A stretch of 64,000 nt of DNA from Azorhizobium sp965227945 (GCA_965227945.1 CBDDGQ010000005.1:186001-250000), one strand, 5' to 3'. Positions 7,848 through 16,636 are shown, numbered from the stretch's first letter. The notes: generated by a model not told the origin, from the sequence alone. Numbers and translations: made by a program.

Positions 7848-10079
7848 TCAAACGATAATCGGCTCCGGCGCCTGCCCGGCGCAGCGCAGGTCGTGCATGC
7901 GCTGGTAGGCGGCCTCGATGCCGGTGGCATAGGCGGCGGCGTCGAACAGCGGCGCGGTGTCGCGTGAGCGGACCAGCTTCGCCTTCAGCGCCGCCAGCCC
8001 GGCCGGATCCTGCGCCAAGGCGAGCGCCAGTGCCTCATAGTCTTCCAGGGTTTTGGCGACCAGCTCCGGCAGGCCGACCGCGTGCAGCAGGCTGGCGGCC
8101 ACGCGGCTGGCGAAGCTCTCCCCCGGACAGGTCACGATGGGCACGCCGGCCCACAGCGCGTCGCTGGCGGTGGTGTGGGCATTGTAGGGCAAGGTGTCGA
8201 GGAACAGGTCCGCATGGCGGTGACGGGCCAGATGCTCGGGCAGGTGACGCCGGGGGGCGAAGATGAGGCGGGCCGGGTCGATGCCGTGGCCGCCGGCTTC
8301 ATATTGCAGATTGTCCTGGGCGAGCTTGTTGGCCTCGAACAGCCACAGCACCGAGTCCGGCACCGCATCCAGTAGCCGCATCCAGATCTCGAACAGCGCC
8401 GGGGTGATCTTGTAGGTGTTGTTGAAGCAGCAGAACACGAACGCCCCGTCCGGCAGTTCGCACTCGGCGCGGCTGGGGGTCTCGGGGGCGATGACGCGCT
8501 GGCGGTCATTGGGCTGGTAGGCGCCGGGCAGCTGGACGATGCGCTCGTCATAGAAGGCCTGCGCCGCCAGGGGCGTCACCACCCGGTCACCGATGATATA
8601 ATCGATGAAGGGCGCGCCCATGGTGCCGGGATAACCGAGATAGTTCACTTGCACCGGCGCCGGCCGCAGGGCCAGGATTTCCGTGCGGCTGCCTTGGGTA
8701 TAGCCCTTCAGGTCCACCAGGATGTCGATGCCGTCAGCGCGGATGCGGCGGGCCGCTTCGACATCGGAGAGCGCGCCCACCTCGATGAAGTGATCGAACG
8801 CCTTCAGCAGGCGGGCGCGCATGGGGCTTTCGTCGTTCGGGCCGTGGGAATAAGCGAAGATCTCGAAACGGTCGCGGTCATGCCGTTCGAACAGCTCCAC
8901 CGCCAGGAAGGCGGTGGCGTGGTGATAGAAGTCGTTGGACAGATAGCCGATGCGGATGCGCCGGCCCGGCACCGCCGGCGGCGGCGCCGGGGGCAGGATG
9001 TCGCGCGCCTCGATCCGCACGCCCTTGGCCCAGACGCGGGCCGCGCGCAGATGCTCGGTGACCGGCACCTCGGCGGCCAGCCGCATGAAGGGATCGAGCC
9101 GCGCGCCCGTGGTCTCCAGAAGGTGGGTCAGCGCGACACCGTCGGTGGCGAGGTCCCGCCATGCGCACACCCGGCGATTCTGGTTGAATAGGCCGTAGCG
9201 CGCGATGACATTGTCCGGCTCGCTGGCCAGCGCCTGCCGCAGAAACTGGATGGCTTCTGCGTATCTGTGGTTGTCGGCGCAGATGCTGGAGAGATTGATA
9301 TAGGCCTCGGTGTGGCGCGGATTGGCGGCAATGGCGCGGTTGAAGGCGACGACCGCTTCCGGGATGCGCTGCAGCGCCATCAGCACGAAACCGATGTTGG
9401 CATGGAAGGCCGCCTCCTCCGGCTTCAGATTGCTGGCCACCGACATCAGCGCCAGGGACTCCGTGTCGCGGCCGGCTTCATAGGCGGCGACGCCATGGGC
9501 GCACAGATCCTCGGGGGTCAGCGCGCCGCGGGTCACCGCATCGGTCCAGGTGGCGATCGCGCCGTCGGTGTCGCCGGCCGTATAGAGGGCGCGGCCCAGG
9601 GTGAGCGCGGCGTCGCCATTGGCGGGTTGGGCGGTGACGCAGGCCCGCAGCGCGGCGATGCTCTCGCCGCCGGTGGTGAGGCAGGACAGGCCGAGCGCCG
9701 CGGCGGCGTGGCCGGGCACGCGCGCCAGCGCGCGGCGGAAGGCGGCTGCCGCCTCCGCGTCGCGGCCCAAGGCGGCCAGCACCTGGCCGTGGTTGGCGGC
9801 GATGTCGGCATCGCGCGGGCGCAAGTCGGCGGCGCGGGTCAGCGCCGCCACCGCCTCGTCCAGCCGGCCGGCCTGTTGGAGGCACAGGCCGAGCAGGTGA
9901 TGCACCACGCCATTGCTGGAATCGATGGCGAGGCTGTCGCGATAGGTGCGCTCGGCGCCGGCCAGATCGCCGGTGCGATGCAAAGCGAGGCCGAAGTGGG
10001 CGAGGTCCGCGGGCGCCTTCGGCGCCCCGGCCGGGGCCGGAAATGGCCTGGCGGTCAGCGCCCGGTGCCGTTTGCCCAT
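7848..10079 (-). CDS. TPR-repeat O-GlcNAc transferase (SPINDLY-type), paralog 2
   Basis: 743 residues from the ATG at 10079, which has GGAGAG upstream and starts M-G-K-R-H as paralog 1 starts M-G-K-R-Q; the frame is open 69 codons further upstream but without family similarity. The architecture is the same: N-terminal TPR array, C-terminal GT41 domain with Q-V-N-Y-L-G-Y-P-G-T-M-G and D-A-L-W-A-G-V-P. Its exactly equal length and near-identical C-terminal half show tandem duplication. The TPR superhelix recognises the protein substrate in this family, so the two copies probably modify different targets by the same chemistry. Confidence 0.88.
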   Translation of the reverse strand: MGKRHRALTARPFPAPAGAPKAPADLAHFGLALHRTGDLAGAERTYRDSLAIDSSNGVVHHLLGLCLQQAGRLDEAVAALTRAADLRPRDADIAANHGQVLAALGRDAEAAAAFRRALARVPGHAAAALGLSCLTTGGESIAALRACVTAQPANGDAALTLGRALYTAGDTDGAIATWTDAVTRGALTPEDLCAHGVAAYEAGRDTESLALMSVASNLKPEEAAFHANIGFVLMALQRIPEAVVAFNRAIAANPRHTEAYINLSSICADNHRYAEAIQFLRQALASEPDNVIARYGLFNQNRRVCAWRDLATDGVALTHLLETTGARLDPFMRLAAEVPVTEHLRAARVWAKGVRIEARDILPPAPPPAVPGRRIRIGYLSNDFYHHATAFLAVELFERHDRDRFEIFAYSHGPNDESPMRARLLKAFDHFIEVGALSDVEAARRIRADGIDILVDLKGYTQGSRTEILALRPAPVQVNYLGYPGTMGAPFIDYIIGDRVVTPLAAQAFYDERIVQLPGAYQPNDRQRVIAPETPSRAECELPDGAFVFCCFNNTYKITPALFEIWMRLLDAVPDSVLWLFEANKLAQDNLQYEAGGHGIDPARLIFAPRRHLPEHLARHRHADLFLDTLPYNAHTTASDALWAGVPIVTCPGESFASRVAASLLHAVGLPELVAKTLEDYEALALALAQDPAGLAALKAKLVRSRDTAPLFDAAAYATGIEAAYQRMHDLRCAGQAPEPIIV

Positions 10080-10206
10080 GATTGCCCGTCTCTCCCCACG
10101 CGCTGTTGCAGCGCGGCCCCCGGGGCATGCCCCTGGCCGATGTTGGGAAGCGACCTTGCCGGGCCGCCCTTGCGCGGGGCTTGCCCGCGCGCGCGCCGGG
10201 ACCGGC

Positions 10207-11169
10207 TCAGGCGGTGAGCAGGCGGATGGGCGCTCCGGCGCGCCAAGCGGCGATGGCCTCGACGCAATCGGGGAAGAACTGGGCATAGGTGGTGTCGGTC
10301 ACATAGCCGAGGTGCGGGGTGAGCACCACGTCGTCGCGCCGGCGCAGCGGATCGTCCGCCGGCAGGGGCTCCTGGTCGAACACATCGAGCCCGGCGCGCA
10401 GGCCGCCCGCATCCAGCCGGGCGATGAGCGCGGCCGCATCCACCAGCGGCCCGCGCGACGTGTTCACCAGGATGGCGCCCGGCTTCAGGCGCGCCAGTTC
10501 GGCGGCGCCTACCACGCCGCGGGTGCGTTCGCTCAGCACCAGATGCACGCTCACCACGTCGGCGCGCTCGAACAGCGTCGCCTTGTCCACCAGTTCCGCC
10601 CCGGCCTCGGCGGCGCGGTCGGCGGTGAGGTTCTGGCTCCAGGCGATCACCTTCATGTCGAAGGCGCGGCCGATGGCGGCCATGCGCCCGCCCAGCTTGC
10701 CGAGGCCCACGAGGCCGAGGGTGCGGCCGGCCAGCACGGTGCCGAGCGTGGTCTGCCAGCCGCCCGCCCGCACCGCCATATGCTCCTGCGGAATGTGCCG
10801 GGCGCAGGCGATGATGAGGCCCCAGGCCAGTTCCGGGGTGGCAAAGGCCGAATCGCCGCCGCGGGTGTGGCAGACGGGAATGCCCCGCGCCGCGGCGGCG
10901 GCAAAGTCGATGGAGCGGGTCCGGGCCCCGGTGACAACCATCAGCTTGAGGCGCGGCAGGCGCTCCAGCAGCGCGGCGGGCACCGCCATGCGCTCGCGCA
11001 TCAGGCACAGCACGTCGAACGGGGCGAGCGCCTCGGCCTGGGCGTCCAAGGCGGCGAGGGGATGGGTGAACACCTGCACCTCCGCCTCCGGGCCGAGCGC
11101 GGCCCAGTCGGCCATGGAGCGGGCCACATTCTGGTAGTCGTCCAGGACGGCGATGCGAAGGGCGGTCAT
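10207..11169 (-). CDS. D-2-hydroxyacid dehydrogenase, NAD-dependent
   Basis: 320 residues from the ATG at 11169. The open frame continues upstream, but that part is antisense to the aroQ-like gene. NAD-binding loop G-L-V-G-L-G-K-L-G-G, catalytic Arg in N-T-S-R-G-P-L-V-D, Glu in D-V-F-D-Q-E-P and His in L-T-P-H-L-G-Y are all present, so it should be active. Members reduce 2-oxoacids or oxidise D-2-hydroxyacids (glycerate, phosphoglycerate, lactate types). It is divergent from the aroQ-like gene, which is itself followed by a second, different D-2-hydroxyacid dehydrogenase. Both may serve the catabolic island to the right. Confidence 0.85.
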   Translation of the reverse strand: MTALRIAVLDDYQNVARSMADWAALGPEAEVQVFTHPLAALDAQAEALAPFDVLCLMRERMAVPAALLERLPRLKLMVVTGARTRSIDFAAAAARGIPVCHTRGGDSAFATPELAWGLIIACARHIPQEHMAVRAGGWQTTLGTVLAGRTLGLVGLGKLGGRMAAIGRAFDMKVIAWSQNLTADRAAEAGAELVDKATLFERADVVSVHLVLSERTRGVVGAAELARLKPGAILVNTSRGPLVDAAALIARLDAGGLRAGLDVFDQEPLPADDPLRRRDDVVLTPHLGYVTDTTYAQFFPDCVEAIAAWRAGAPIRLLTA

Positions 11170-11358
11170 GAGGGCAATTCCTGAAAGGGGCGGTGTCCGC
11201 CGCCCTGTTTTGGCCAGCCTGAGACCGGGGTCAAGAGCCCCGCGCCGGCGGGCCGGGCGGATCGGAAAAGCCGATGCGGTTGATCCCGCTTTCCGATTGG
11301 CAAGGCCCGCCCGAAGCCCGCACAGTGCCGGCCCCGACCCCAGCCCCGAGGAGCCTCC

Positions 11359-11808
11359 GTGGCCACCATCGTCTTCATCAACGGCCCCAACGCCAATCTC
11401 TACGGCCTGGATGCCTCCGGCACCTACGGGCGGGAGAGCTTCCCGCAATTGCAGGCACGCTGCGAGGCGCATGCCGCCACGCTGGGCGTGACGCTGGATT
11501 TCCGCCAGTCGAATCATGAAGGGGTGATCGTCGACTGGATCCAGGAGGCGCGCGAGACGGCGGATGCCATCGTCATCAATGCGGCGGGCCTGACCTACAC
11601 CTCCATCGCCATCCTTGATGCCCTGCTGTCGTTCGACGGGCCGATCATCGAGACGCACATGAGCAACATCTACAAACGTGAACCCTTCCGGCACCACTCC
11701 TACGTGTCCAAGGCGGCCAGCGGGATCGTGGCGGGGCTCGGCGCGCTCGGCTATGAGTTGGCTATCAGCGCCGCCGCCTCCTTGGCCGCGGACCGGGCGA
11801 AGGGGTGA
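11359..11808 (+). CDS. Type II 3-dehydroquinate dehydratase family protein with altered lid loop
   Basis: 149 residues, GTG start after GAGGAG. The AroQ fold is clear: I-N-G-P-N-A-N-L-Y-G near the N-terminus, F-R-Q-S-N-H-E-G, N-A-A-G-L-T-Y-T-S-I-A-I-x-D-A-L, and the H-containing E-T-H-M-S-N-I-Y-K-R-E-P-F-R-H-H-S-Y. In canonical enzymes the lid reads L-G-x-R-E-P-x-x-Y-G; here it is Y-G-L-D-A-S-G-T-Y-G. The lid Tyr is kept but the lid Arg, important for catalysis in the family, is Asp. It is therefore probably a paralog acting on another hydroxy-acid substrate, not the shikimate-pathway AroQ. It overlaps the next gene by four bases. Confidence 0.75.
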   Translation: MATIVFINGPNANLYGLDASGTYGRESFPQLQARCEAHAATLGVTLDFRQSNHEGVIVDWIQEARETADAIVINAAGLTYTSIAILDALLSFDGPIIETHMSNIYKREPFRHHSYVSKAASGIVAGLGALGYELAISAAASLAADRAKG

Positions 11809-12746
11809 CAAGCGTGGGCGAGGCACTGGTCTTCTACAGCAAGGCGGATAATGCGGACGACTGGCTGTCCGTGCTGCGGCCGCATCTCCCCGACCTCGAC
11901 ATGCGCGTGGCCCCGGACGTGGGTGACCCGCTGAAGGTGCGCTACGCCATCGTGTGGAAGCCGCCGCTGGGCTTCTTCACGCCTTTCACCAACCTCAAGC
12001 TGGTGGTGAATCTGGGGGCCGGGGTGGACGCGCTGGTGGCGCGGGACGATCTGCCCAACGTGCCGGTGACCCGCCTGTCCGACCCGCAGATGTCGCGGAT
12101 GATGGCCTCGTTCGTGCTCATGAGCGTGCTGCGCCATGCCCGCGACATCCCGGTGTTCGAGAAGGCGCAGCGGGAGAAGCGCTGGCACTATGTGCATCCG
12201 CGCACCGCCGGCGAGATCACCGTGGGGGTGATGGGTCTGGGGGAACTGGGCTCGGCCGCGGTGCTGGAACTCTCGCTCCAGGGCTTCGAGGTGCGCGGCT
12301 GGTCGCGCAATCCCAAGAAATTGCCGGGCATCCATACCAGCCACGGCCTGGATAAGTTGCCGGCCTTCCTCGCCGAATGCGAGATCCTGGTGGTGATGCT
12401 GCCGCTGACGCGGGAGACCTATCACATGCTCAATGCCGAGCGCCTGGCGCTGCTGCCCCGCGGCGCCAAGTTCATCAATGTGGCCCGCGGCCCGGTGGTG
12501 GACGAGAAGGCGCTGATCGCCGCTTTGACCTCCGGCCACCTGTCGCAGGCGACGCTGGACGTGTTCGAGCACGAGCCGCTGCCGCAGGACAGCCCGCTGT
12601 GGGAGATGGAGAATGTCCTCATCACCCCGCATCTGGCCTCGGTGGCGATCCCGCGCACCGCGGCGTTGCAGGTGGCGGAGAACATCCGCCGGGTGCGCTC
12701 AGGGGCGCCGATCCTCCACCGGGTGGATCCCGGCCGGGGCTATTGA
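11805..12746 (+). CDS. D-2-hydroxyacid dehydrogenase (GhrA-like glyoxylate/hydroxypyruvate reductase)
   Basis: 313 residues. The GTG start at 11805 overlaps the aroQ-like stop (GTGA); a second GTG lies at 11814. NAD(P) loop G-V-M-G-L-G-E-L-G, catalytic Arg in N-V-A-R-G-P-V-V-D, Glu in D-V-F-E-H-E-P-L-P and His in I-T-P-H-L-A-S are present. The N-terminal W-K-P-P-x-G-x-x and F-T-N-L-K-L-V-V-N-L-G-A-G-V-D pattern is that of the GhrA subgroup. Coupling to the aroQ-like gene implies a shared route, perhaps with the lyase product as its oxoacid substrate. Confidence 0.82.
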   Translation: MTSVGEALVFYSKADNADDWLSVLRPHLPDLDMRVAPDVGDPLKVRYAIVWKPPLGFFTPFTNLKLVVNLGAGVDALVARDDLPNVPVTRLSDPQMSRMMASFVLMSVLRHARDIPVFEKAQREKRWHYVHPRTAGEITVGVMGLGELGSAAVLELSLQGFEVRGWSRNPKKLPGIHTSHGLDKLPAFLAECEILVVMLPLTRETYHMLNAERLALLPRGAKFINVARGPVVDEKALIAALTSGHLSQATLDVFEHEPLPQDSPLWEMENVLITPHLASVAIPRTAALQVAENIRRVRSGAPILHRVDPGRGY

Positions 12747-13661
12747 TCCGGGCGCGAACATCCCGCCCGGCGAGAATGCCTGGGTCAGGAAGGACGCGAA
12801 CGCCTCCACCGCCGGCCGCAGGGCCTGGCGGCGGAGGGAGAGGCGCATCACCCGCACCGGCGGCAGCGCCTCGGTGAGCGGGATCACCGCCACCTGCGAG
12901 CCGTCATAGGCCATGGTGGTGCGCGGCGCGGCATTGTGCAGGGTATAGCCGCGCTTCTGCCCCACCAGCCCGCGGATCAGCTCATAGGAGCGCGAGCGGA
13001 AGGCAATGCGCGGCTCGATGGCGCAGGCGGTGAACAGCGAGAAGAAATAGTCCCGCGTGTGCGGCAGATCGTAGAGCAGGAAGGGTTCGTCGGCCACTTC
13101 GGTGAGCGAGACCGAGCCGCGGTGGGCAAGGCGATGGTCGGCGCTCACCACCAGCAGCGGCGGCAGGTCGATGAGCCGCTCGCCCACCAGATCCTCCGGC
13201 ACCGCATAGCCATAGGAGACCGCCAGCTCGATGCGCCCGTTCAGCACCCCGTCGATGATCTCGCGCTGATCGCCTTCCTCCAGGCGGATGGTGATGCCCG
13301 GCTGGACCTCGGCGAAGGCGGCCAGCAGGCCCGGCATGAAGCGGGGCGCCAGGGTGAGGAAGCAGCCGAACGCAATCTCCCCCTGCACGCTCTCCCCCAA
13401 TGCCTTGGCGCTCTGGGCGAAGTCGCGGGCGTGGGCCAGCAGATGGCGGGCCTCGTTCACATAGCGCTGGCCGGCGGCGGTGAGCGTCATGCCGCGGGCG
13501 TGGTGGCGCACGAACAGATGGGTGCCGATCTCCGCCTCGCTGGCGGCAATGGCGGCGGACACCGAGGGCTGGGAGACGTTGAGCCGCCGCGCGGCTTCGG
13601 TGACGTTGCCGCTGTCGGCGGTGGCCACCACGTAGCGCAGGGCGCGCAGCGACAGGCTCAC
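12699..13661 (-). CDS. LysR-family transcriptional regulator
   Basis: 320 residues from a GTG at 13661 with GGAGG eight bases upstream; the longer frame upstream has no family similarity. The N-terminal winged helix is clear (L-R-Y-V-V-A-T-A-D-S-G-N-V-T-E-A-A-R-R-L then S-Q-P-S-V-S), followed by a periplasmic-binding-type effector domain. Its 3' end overlaps the end of the convergent dehydrogenase gene by 48 bases. It is divergent from the HpaB-type monooxygenase gene, the usual position for its activator. A TTGAT-N4-ATCAA dyad lies in the shared gap. Confidence 0.87.
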   Translation of the reverse strand: MSLSLRALRYVVATADSGNVTEAARRLNVSQPSVSAAIAASEAEIGTHLFVRHHARGMTLTAAGQRYVNEARHLLAHARDFAQSAKALGESVQGEIAFGCFLTLAPRFMPGLLAAFAEVQPGITIRLEEGDQREIIDGVLNGRIELAVSYGYAVPEDLVGERLIDLPPLLVVSADHRLAHRGSVSLTEVADEPFLLYDLPHTRDYFFSLFTACAIEPRIAFRSRSYELIRGLVGQKRGYTLHNAAPRTTMAYDGSQVAVIPLTEALPPVRVMRLSLRRQALRPAVEAFASFLTQAFSPGGMFAPGSIAPAGIHPVEDRRP

Positions 13662-13763
13662 CGGATCCCTCCGGCAGACGGGCGACGCGCGTCGGCACCC
13701 ACCGTCCGGCGCCGCAAAAACCGCAGCGAATCCATCAACTTCGCAGAGGGCCAACGCACCGCT

Positions 13764-13777
13764 TTGATCTGCATCAA
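13764..13777. promoter_or_regulatory. TTGAT-N4-ATCAA dyad, candidate LysR operator
   Basis: A perfect 5-bp inverted repeat (arms 13764-13768 and 13773-13777) lies in the gap between the divergent LysR and monooxygenase genes. It fits the T-N11-A frame of LysR sites (T at 13764, A at 13776). An AT-rich stretch at 13798-13820 between it and the monooxygenase start could hold the promoter. Assigned by position and symmetry only. Confidence 0.45.
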
Positions 13778-13869
13778 GATTTCCGATCCTATCCCCCGGT
13801 TTTAAATATTTTACCGATTTATCGCGATGCCACAAGATTGAGCATGACCAGTTTGGGAGCAGGCGCGAC

Positions 13870-15324
13870 ATGATCAGGACCGGAGCCGCCTATAAGGACG
13901 GACTGCGCGACGGGCGCGAAATCTGGATGGATGGCGAGCGCGTCACCGACGTCACCACCCATGCCGCCTTCAAGCCCATCGTGGACATCAAGGCCCGCAT
14001 GTACGACCTGCACCACGAGGAAGCGACCAAGGCGCCGCTGACCTATGTGGAGGACAATGCGGTCCACTCCGTCTTCCACCGCCCGCCCACCACCCAGCAG
14101 GACTGGCAGGACAAGTGGAAGGCCGTGGACATCCTGCTGAAGGATGTGGGCGGCGTCGTCACCCGCGTGGGCGACGAGACCATTGGCGAGATGTGGTCGC
14201 TGCAGGACGGCCGCGACATCCTGGCGGAAATCGATCCGCGCTTCGCCGCCAATATCGACAATCACATCAAGCGAGTGGTGGAGGAAGACCCCTTCCACGT
14301 CTCCGCCAATACCGACCCCAAGGGCGACCGCTCGCGGCACATTTCCGAGCGCGACCCGGACATGATGGTGCATGTCACCAAGGAGACCGACGCCGGCCTC
14401 ATCATCCGCGGCGCCAAATACGAGACCGCCGCAGCCTATGCGGACCAAGCCTATCTCAAGCCGACGGTGGGTGCCTGGACCGACGAGAAGGAAAGCGACT
14501 ACGCGCTGGGCTGCATCGTCAAGATGGGCGCGCCGGGGGTGAAGCACATCTGCCGCGCGGGCTTTGCCGGCAAGACCGACCCGCGCGATTATCCCCTCGC
14601 CAATCGCTATGACGAGGTGGATACGCTGGTGGTGTTCGACGACGTGCTGATCCCCTGGGAGGACGTCTTCTTCTATCGCCACACCAAGGCGGCCCAGTTC
14701 GTGCGCAGCACCCTGCACCGCTACTCGGCTTTTCCCTATGTGCTGCGGCTGCTCTACAACGCCGACATGATGATCGGCGCGGCGCTGTGGAACGCCAAGC
14801 AGACCGGCCTCGACCGGCTGCAGTCGGTGCAGGAGAAGCTTGCGGATCTCGCCTGCTATCGCGAGGGCATCAATGCCCATCTGGTGGCCTCCATCGCGCT
14901 GGCGGAGAAGAGCCCCGCCGGGCTGCTGATGCCCAACCAGTCGCTGCTCTATGCGGGGCGAGTGCTCGCCTGCTCGCAGCTGCCCACCATGATGCACGCC
15001 ACCCGCGAGTTGATCGGCGGCCAGATCTGCGTCACCCCCAGCGCCGCCGCTTTCGCCGGCGAAGGCTCCGGCGAGTGGCTGAAGAAGTTCTACACCCTGA
15101 ACGACAATTGGCAGTCGGAAGACCGGCGCAAGCTGCTGGCCTTCGCCCGCGATCTGGTGTCGTCCGACTATGCCGGCCATCGCCTGGCGTTCGCGCAATT
15201 CGCCCAGGCGCCGCACTTCAACCATCTGGCGGCGGTGTACAAGAACTTCGATTTCGAAGGCCCGCTGGACTTCGTGCGCAAGACCGCCGGCCTCTCCGAC
15301 CAGGTGAAGGGCTCGCTCACATGA
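13870..15324 (+). CDS. HpaB-type flavin-dependent monooxygenase, oxygenase component
   Basis: 484 residues, the usual length of 4-hydroxyphenylacetate 3-monooxygenase oxygenases (class D, acyl-CoA-dehydrogenase fold, using reduced FAD or FMN from a partner). The R-T-G-A-A-Y-x-D-G-L-R-D-G-R start and the middle D-x-x-x-x-F-D-D-V-L-I-P-W-E-D-V-F segment are family hallmarks. The active-site region reads D-P-F-H-V-S-A-N-T-D-P-K-G-D-R, so the substrate need not be 4-hydroxyphenylacetate; relatives also act on pyrrole-2-carboxylate and chlorophenols. The flavin reductase gene overlaps its stop (ATGA), and RidA and an ABC importer follow. Confidence 0.85.
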   Translation: MIRTGAAYKDGLRDGREIWMDGERVTDVTTHAAFKPIVDIKARMYDLHHEEATKAPLTYVEDNAVHSVFHRPPTTQQDWQDKWKAVDILLKDVGGVVTRVGDETIGEMWSLQDGRDILAEIDPRFAANIDNHIKRVVEEDPFHVSANTDPKGDRSRHISERDPDMMVHVTKETDAGLIIRGAKYETAAAYADQAYLKPTVGAWTDEKESDYALGCIVKMGAPGVKHICRAGFAGKTDPRDYPLANRYDEVDTLVVFDDVLIPWEDVFFYRHTKAAQFVRSTLHRYSAFPYVLRLLYNADMMIGAALWNAKQTGLDRLQSVQEKLADLACYREGINAHLVASIALAEKSPAGLLMPNQSLLYAGRVLACSQLPTMMHATRELIGGQICVTPSAAAFAGEGSGEWLKKFYTLNDNWQSEDRRKLLAFARDLVSSDYAGHRLAFAQFAQAPHFNHLAAVYKNFDFEGPLDFVRKTAGLSDQVKGSLT

Positions 15325-15818
15325 GCGGCCTCGACCCGGCCCTGTTCAAGGCGGCCATGCGCAACATGGCTTCCAGCGTGGCTGTGATCGCCACCGACGG
15401 ACCGGCGGGCCGGGCGGGCTTGACCGTTTCTTCGCTGTCCTCGCTGTCCATGGAGCCGCCCTCGGTGGTGCTGTGCGTGCACGGCAATTCCACTGCTCTG
15501 CCGGCTCTGCTGGCCAATGGCGTGTTCACCGCCAATGTGCTGGCCCATCACCAGTCCGGCGTCTCCGATGCCTTCGCCGGGCAGGTGCCGGCGTTCAAGG
15601 CCGACAAATTCGGCTGCGCCGACTGGGATGTGCTGGAGACCGGCGCTCCGGCGCTGCGCGGCGCGCTCATCACCTTCGACTGCAAGCTGGCGGCGACCTT
15701 CGCCTTCGGTACCCACCACATCGTGGCCGGGGAGGTGCTGGCCCTGAGCCTGGCGCCCGCCGGACCCGAGCCGCTGATCTATGCCAATCGCGCCTACCGG
15801 CGCCTCCAGGTGGCCTGA
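15321..15818 (+). CDS. Flavin reductase (HpaC/RutF-like) partner of the monooxygenase
   Basis: 165 residues, ATG overlapping the monooxygenase stop. Flavin-reductase-like FMN-binding split-barrel domain: F-K-A-A-M-R-N-M-A-S-S-V-A-V-I-A-T near the start, G-L-T-V-S-S-L-S-S-L-S-M-E-P-P-S-V-V-L-C-V (flavin site), and F-G-T-H-H-I-V-A-G-E-V near the end. It should reduce free flavin with NAD(P)H and hand it to the HpaB-type component. The trio monooxygenase-reductase-RidA is analogous in logic to RutA-RutF-RutC of pyrimidine breakdown. Confidence 0.85.
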   Translation: MSGLDPALFKAAMRNMASSVAVIATDGPAGRAGLTVSSLSSLSMEPPSVVLCVHGNSTALPALLANGVFTANVLAHHQSGVSDAFAGQVPAFKADKFGCADWDVLETGAPALRGALITFDCKLAATFAFGTHHIVAGEVLALSLAPAGPEPLIYANRAYRRLQVA

Positions 15819-15827
15819 GGAGAGACC

Positions 15828-16247
15828 GTGCCGACCCACACCCGCATCCGCCCGTTCAACACCAAGCAAGCCTATCCCGAGCAGAGCCTCGACAATGACG
15901 TGTGCATGGCGGTGCGCGCCGGCAACACCGTCTATCTGCGCGGCCAGACCGCCATGGCGCTGGACGGCTCCATTGTCGGCATCGGCGATGCTGCCGCCCA
16001 GGCGGAAAACGCCATGAGCTGCGCCAAGGTGCTGCTGGAGGAGTCCGGCGCCCAGCTCCAGGACGTGGTCAAGATCGTCATCTACATCACCGACCGCGCC
16101 TATCGCGAGCCGGTGTACCGGGTGGTGGGCAAATGGCTGAAGGGGGTGTTCCCGGTCTCCACCGGCATCATCGTCCAGGGTCTCGCCAAGCCGGAGTATC
16201 TGATGGAGATCGACATCATCGCCGAGATCCCGGCCGAGCGGGCGTGA
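15828..16247 (+). CDS. RidA/YjgF/RutC-family protein
   Basis: 139 residues, GTG start nine bases after the flavin reductase, with GGAGAG upstream. Family features: Y-P-E-Q-S-L-D-N-D near the N-terminus, G-Q-T-A-M-A-L-D-G, A-A-Q-A-E-N-A-M-S-C-A-K-x-L-L-E-E, and Y-R-E-P-V-Y-R-V-V-G. RidA proteins hydrolyse reactive enamine/imine or aminoacrylate intermediates. Its place behind a ring monooxygenase suggests the substrate is nitrogen-containing and that an enamine-type product is released. Confidence 0.85.
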   Translation: MPTHTRIRPFNTKQAYPEQSLDNDVCMAVRAGNTVYLRGQTAMALDGSIVGIGDAAAQAENAMSCAKVLLEESGAQLQDVVKIVIYITDRAYREPVYRVVGKWLKGVFPVSTGIIVQGLAKPEYLMEIDIIAEIPAERA

Positions 16248-16325
16248 GGTTTTGTCCCGCGCGAGGGGCAGGGGTGTGGGTAAGGCATCGTTCCAGGTGC
16301 AACGCTGTCCAAATGCGTGCGGGCA

Positions 16326-16346
16326 CCTCCCCCCTTGCGGGGGAGG
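16326..16346. repeat. GC-rich palindromic element (CCTCCCCC-N5-GGGGGAGG)
   Basis: Perfect 8-bp arms around CTTGC. A near-identical copy in the opposite orientation lies at 37707-37726. Such short purine/pyrimidine palindromes between genes are a common repeated class in alphaproteobacteria; it may act as a hairpin after the RidA gene. Confidence 0.55.
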
Positions 16347-16541
16347 GCAGGGAGGGGGGTGAAACGGCTGCCGCCTGTGGCTGGTTCGGCGAAGGCGGCG
16401 TTGCTGAGACGAGGAATGGCTCAAGTTTGAAGGCGTTGGAAAAGCATAAAGATAATTGAAAAACGTTTTATTCTCCGGATCAGTGCTGATCTCGGAGTTT
16501 TATTGCGTTAAAGTCATAGGACTCCATCCAAAAATATTGCG

Positions 16542-16556
16542 ATACATCAATTGTAT
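16542..16556. promoter_or_regulatory. ATACA-N5-TGTAT dyad upstream of ABC transporter operon
   Basis: 5-bp perfect inverted repeat (16542-16546 and 16552-16556) inside the AT-rich gap. It sits 80 bases before the substrate-binding-protein ATG. The regulator is unknown; the shape resembles GntR-family sites. Confidence 0.4.
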
Positions 16557-16636
16557 GCTTGCATCGCGCCATGGGCATCTGCTTATCTTCCAGAAGATAA
16601 TGCTGCCGAATGGCGGCTCCAGAAGGAGAACGGGAC

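Larger units (their letters stand above)
16248..16636. other. 389-bp intergenic region with a GC-rich palindrome and AT-rich promoter stretch
   Basis: The left part holds a GC-rich inverted repeat (16326-16346, listed separately). From about 16420 to 16600 the base composition drops sharply to AT-rich, unlike the genes on either side. It contains ATACA-N5-TGTAT (16542-16556), an operator-like dyad 80 bases before the binding-protein start. This is probably the promoter of the ABC transporter genes. No convincing open frame is seen. Confidence 0.6.

Noticed and set aside
5484..7967. 827-codon open frame antisense to the first O-GlcNAc-transferase paralog
   Set aside because: Arises from codon bias of the high-GC gene on the other strand; the product is Gly/Arg/Gln-rich with no domain.
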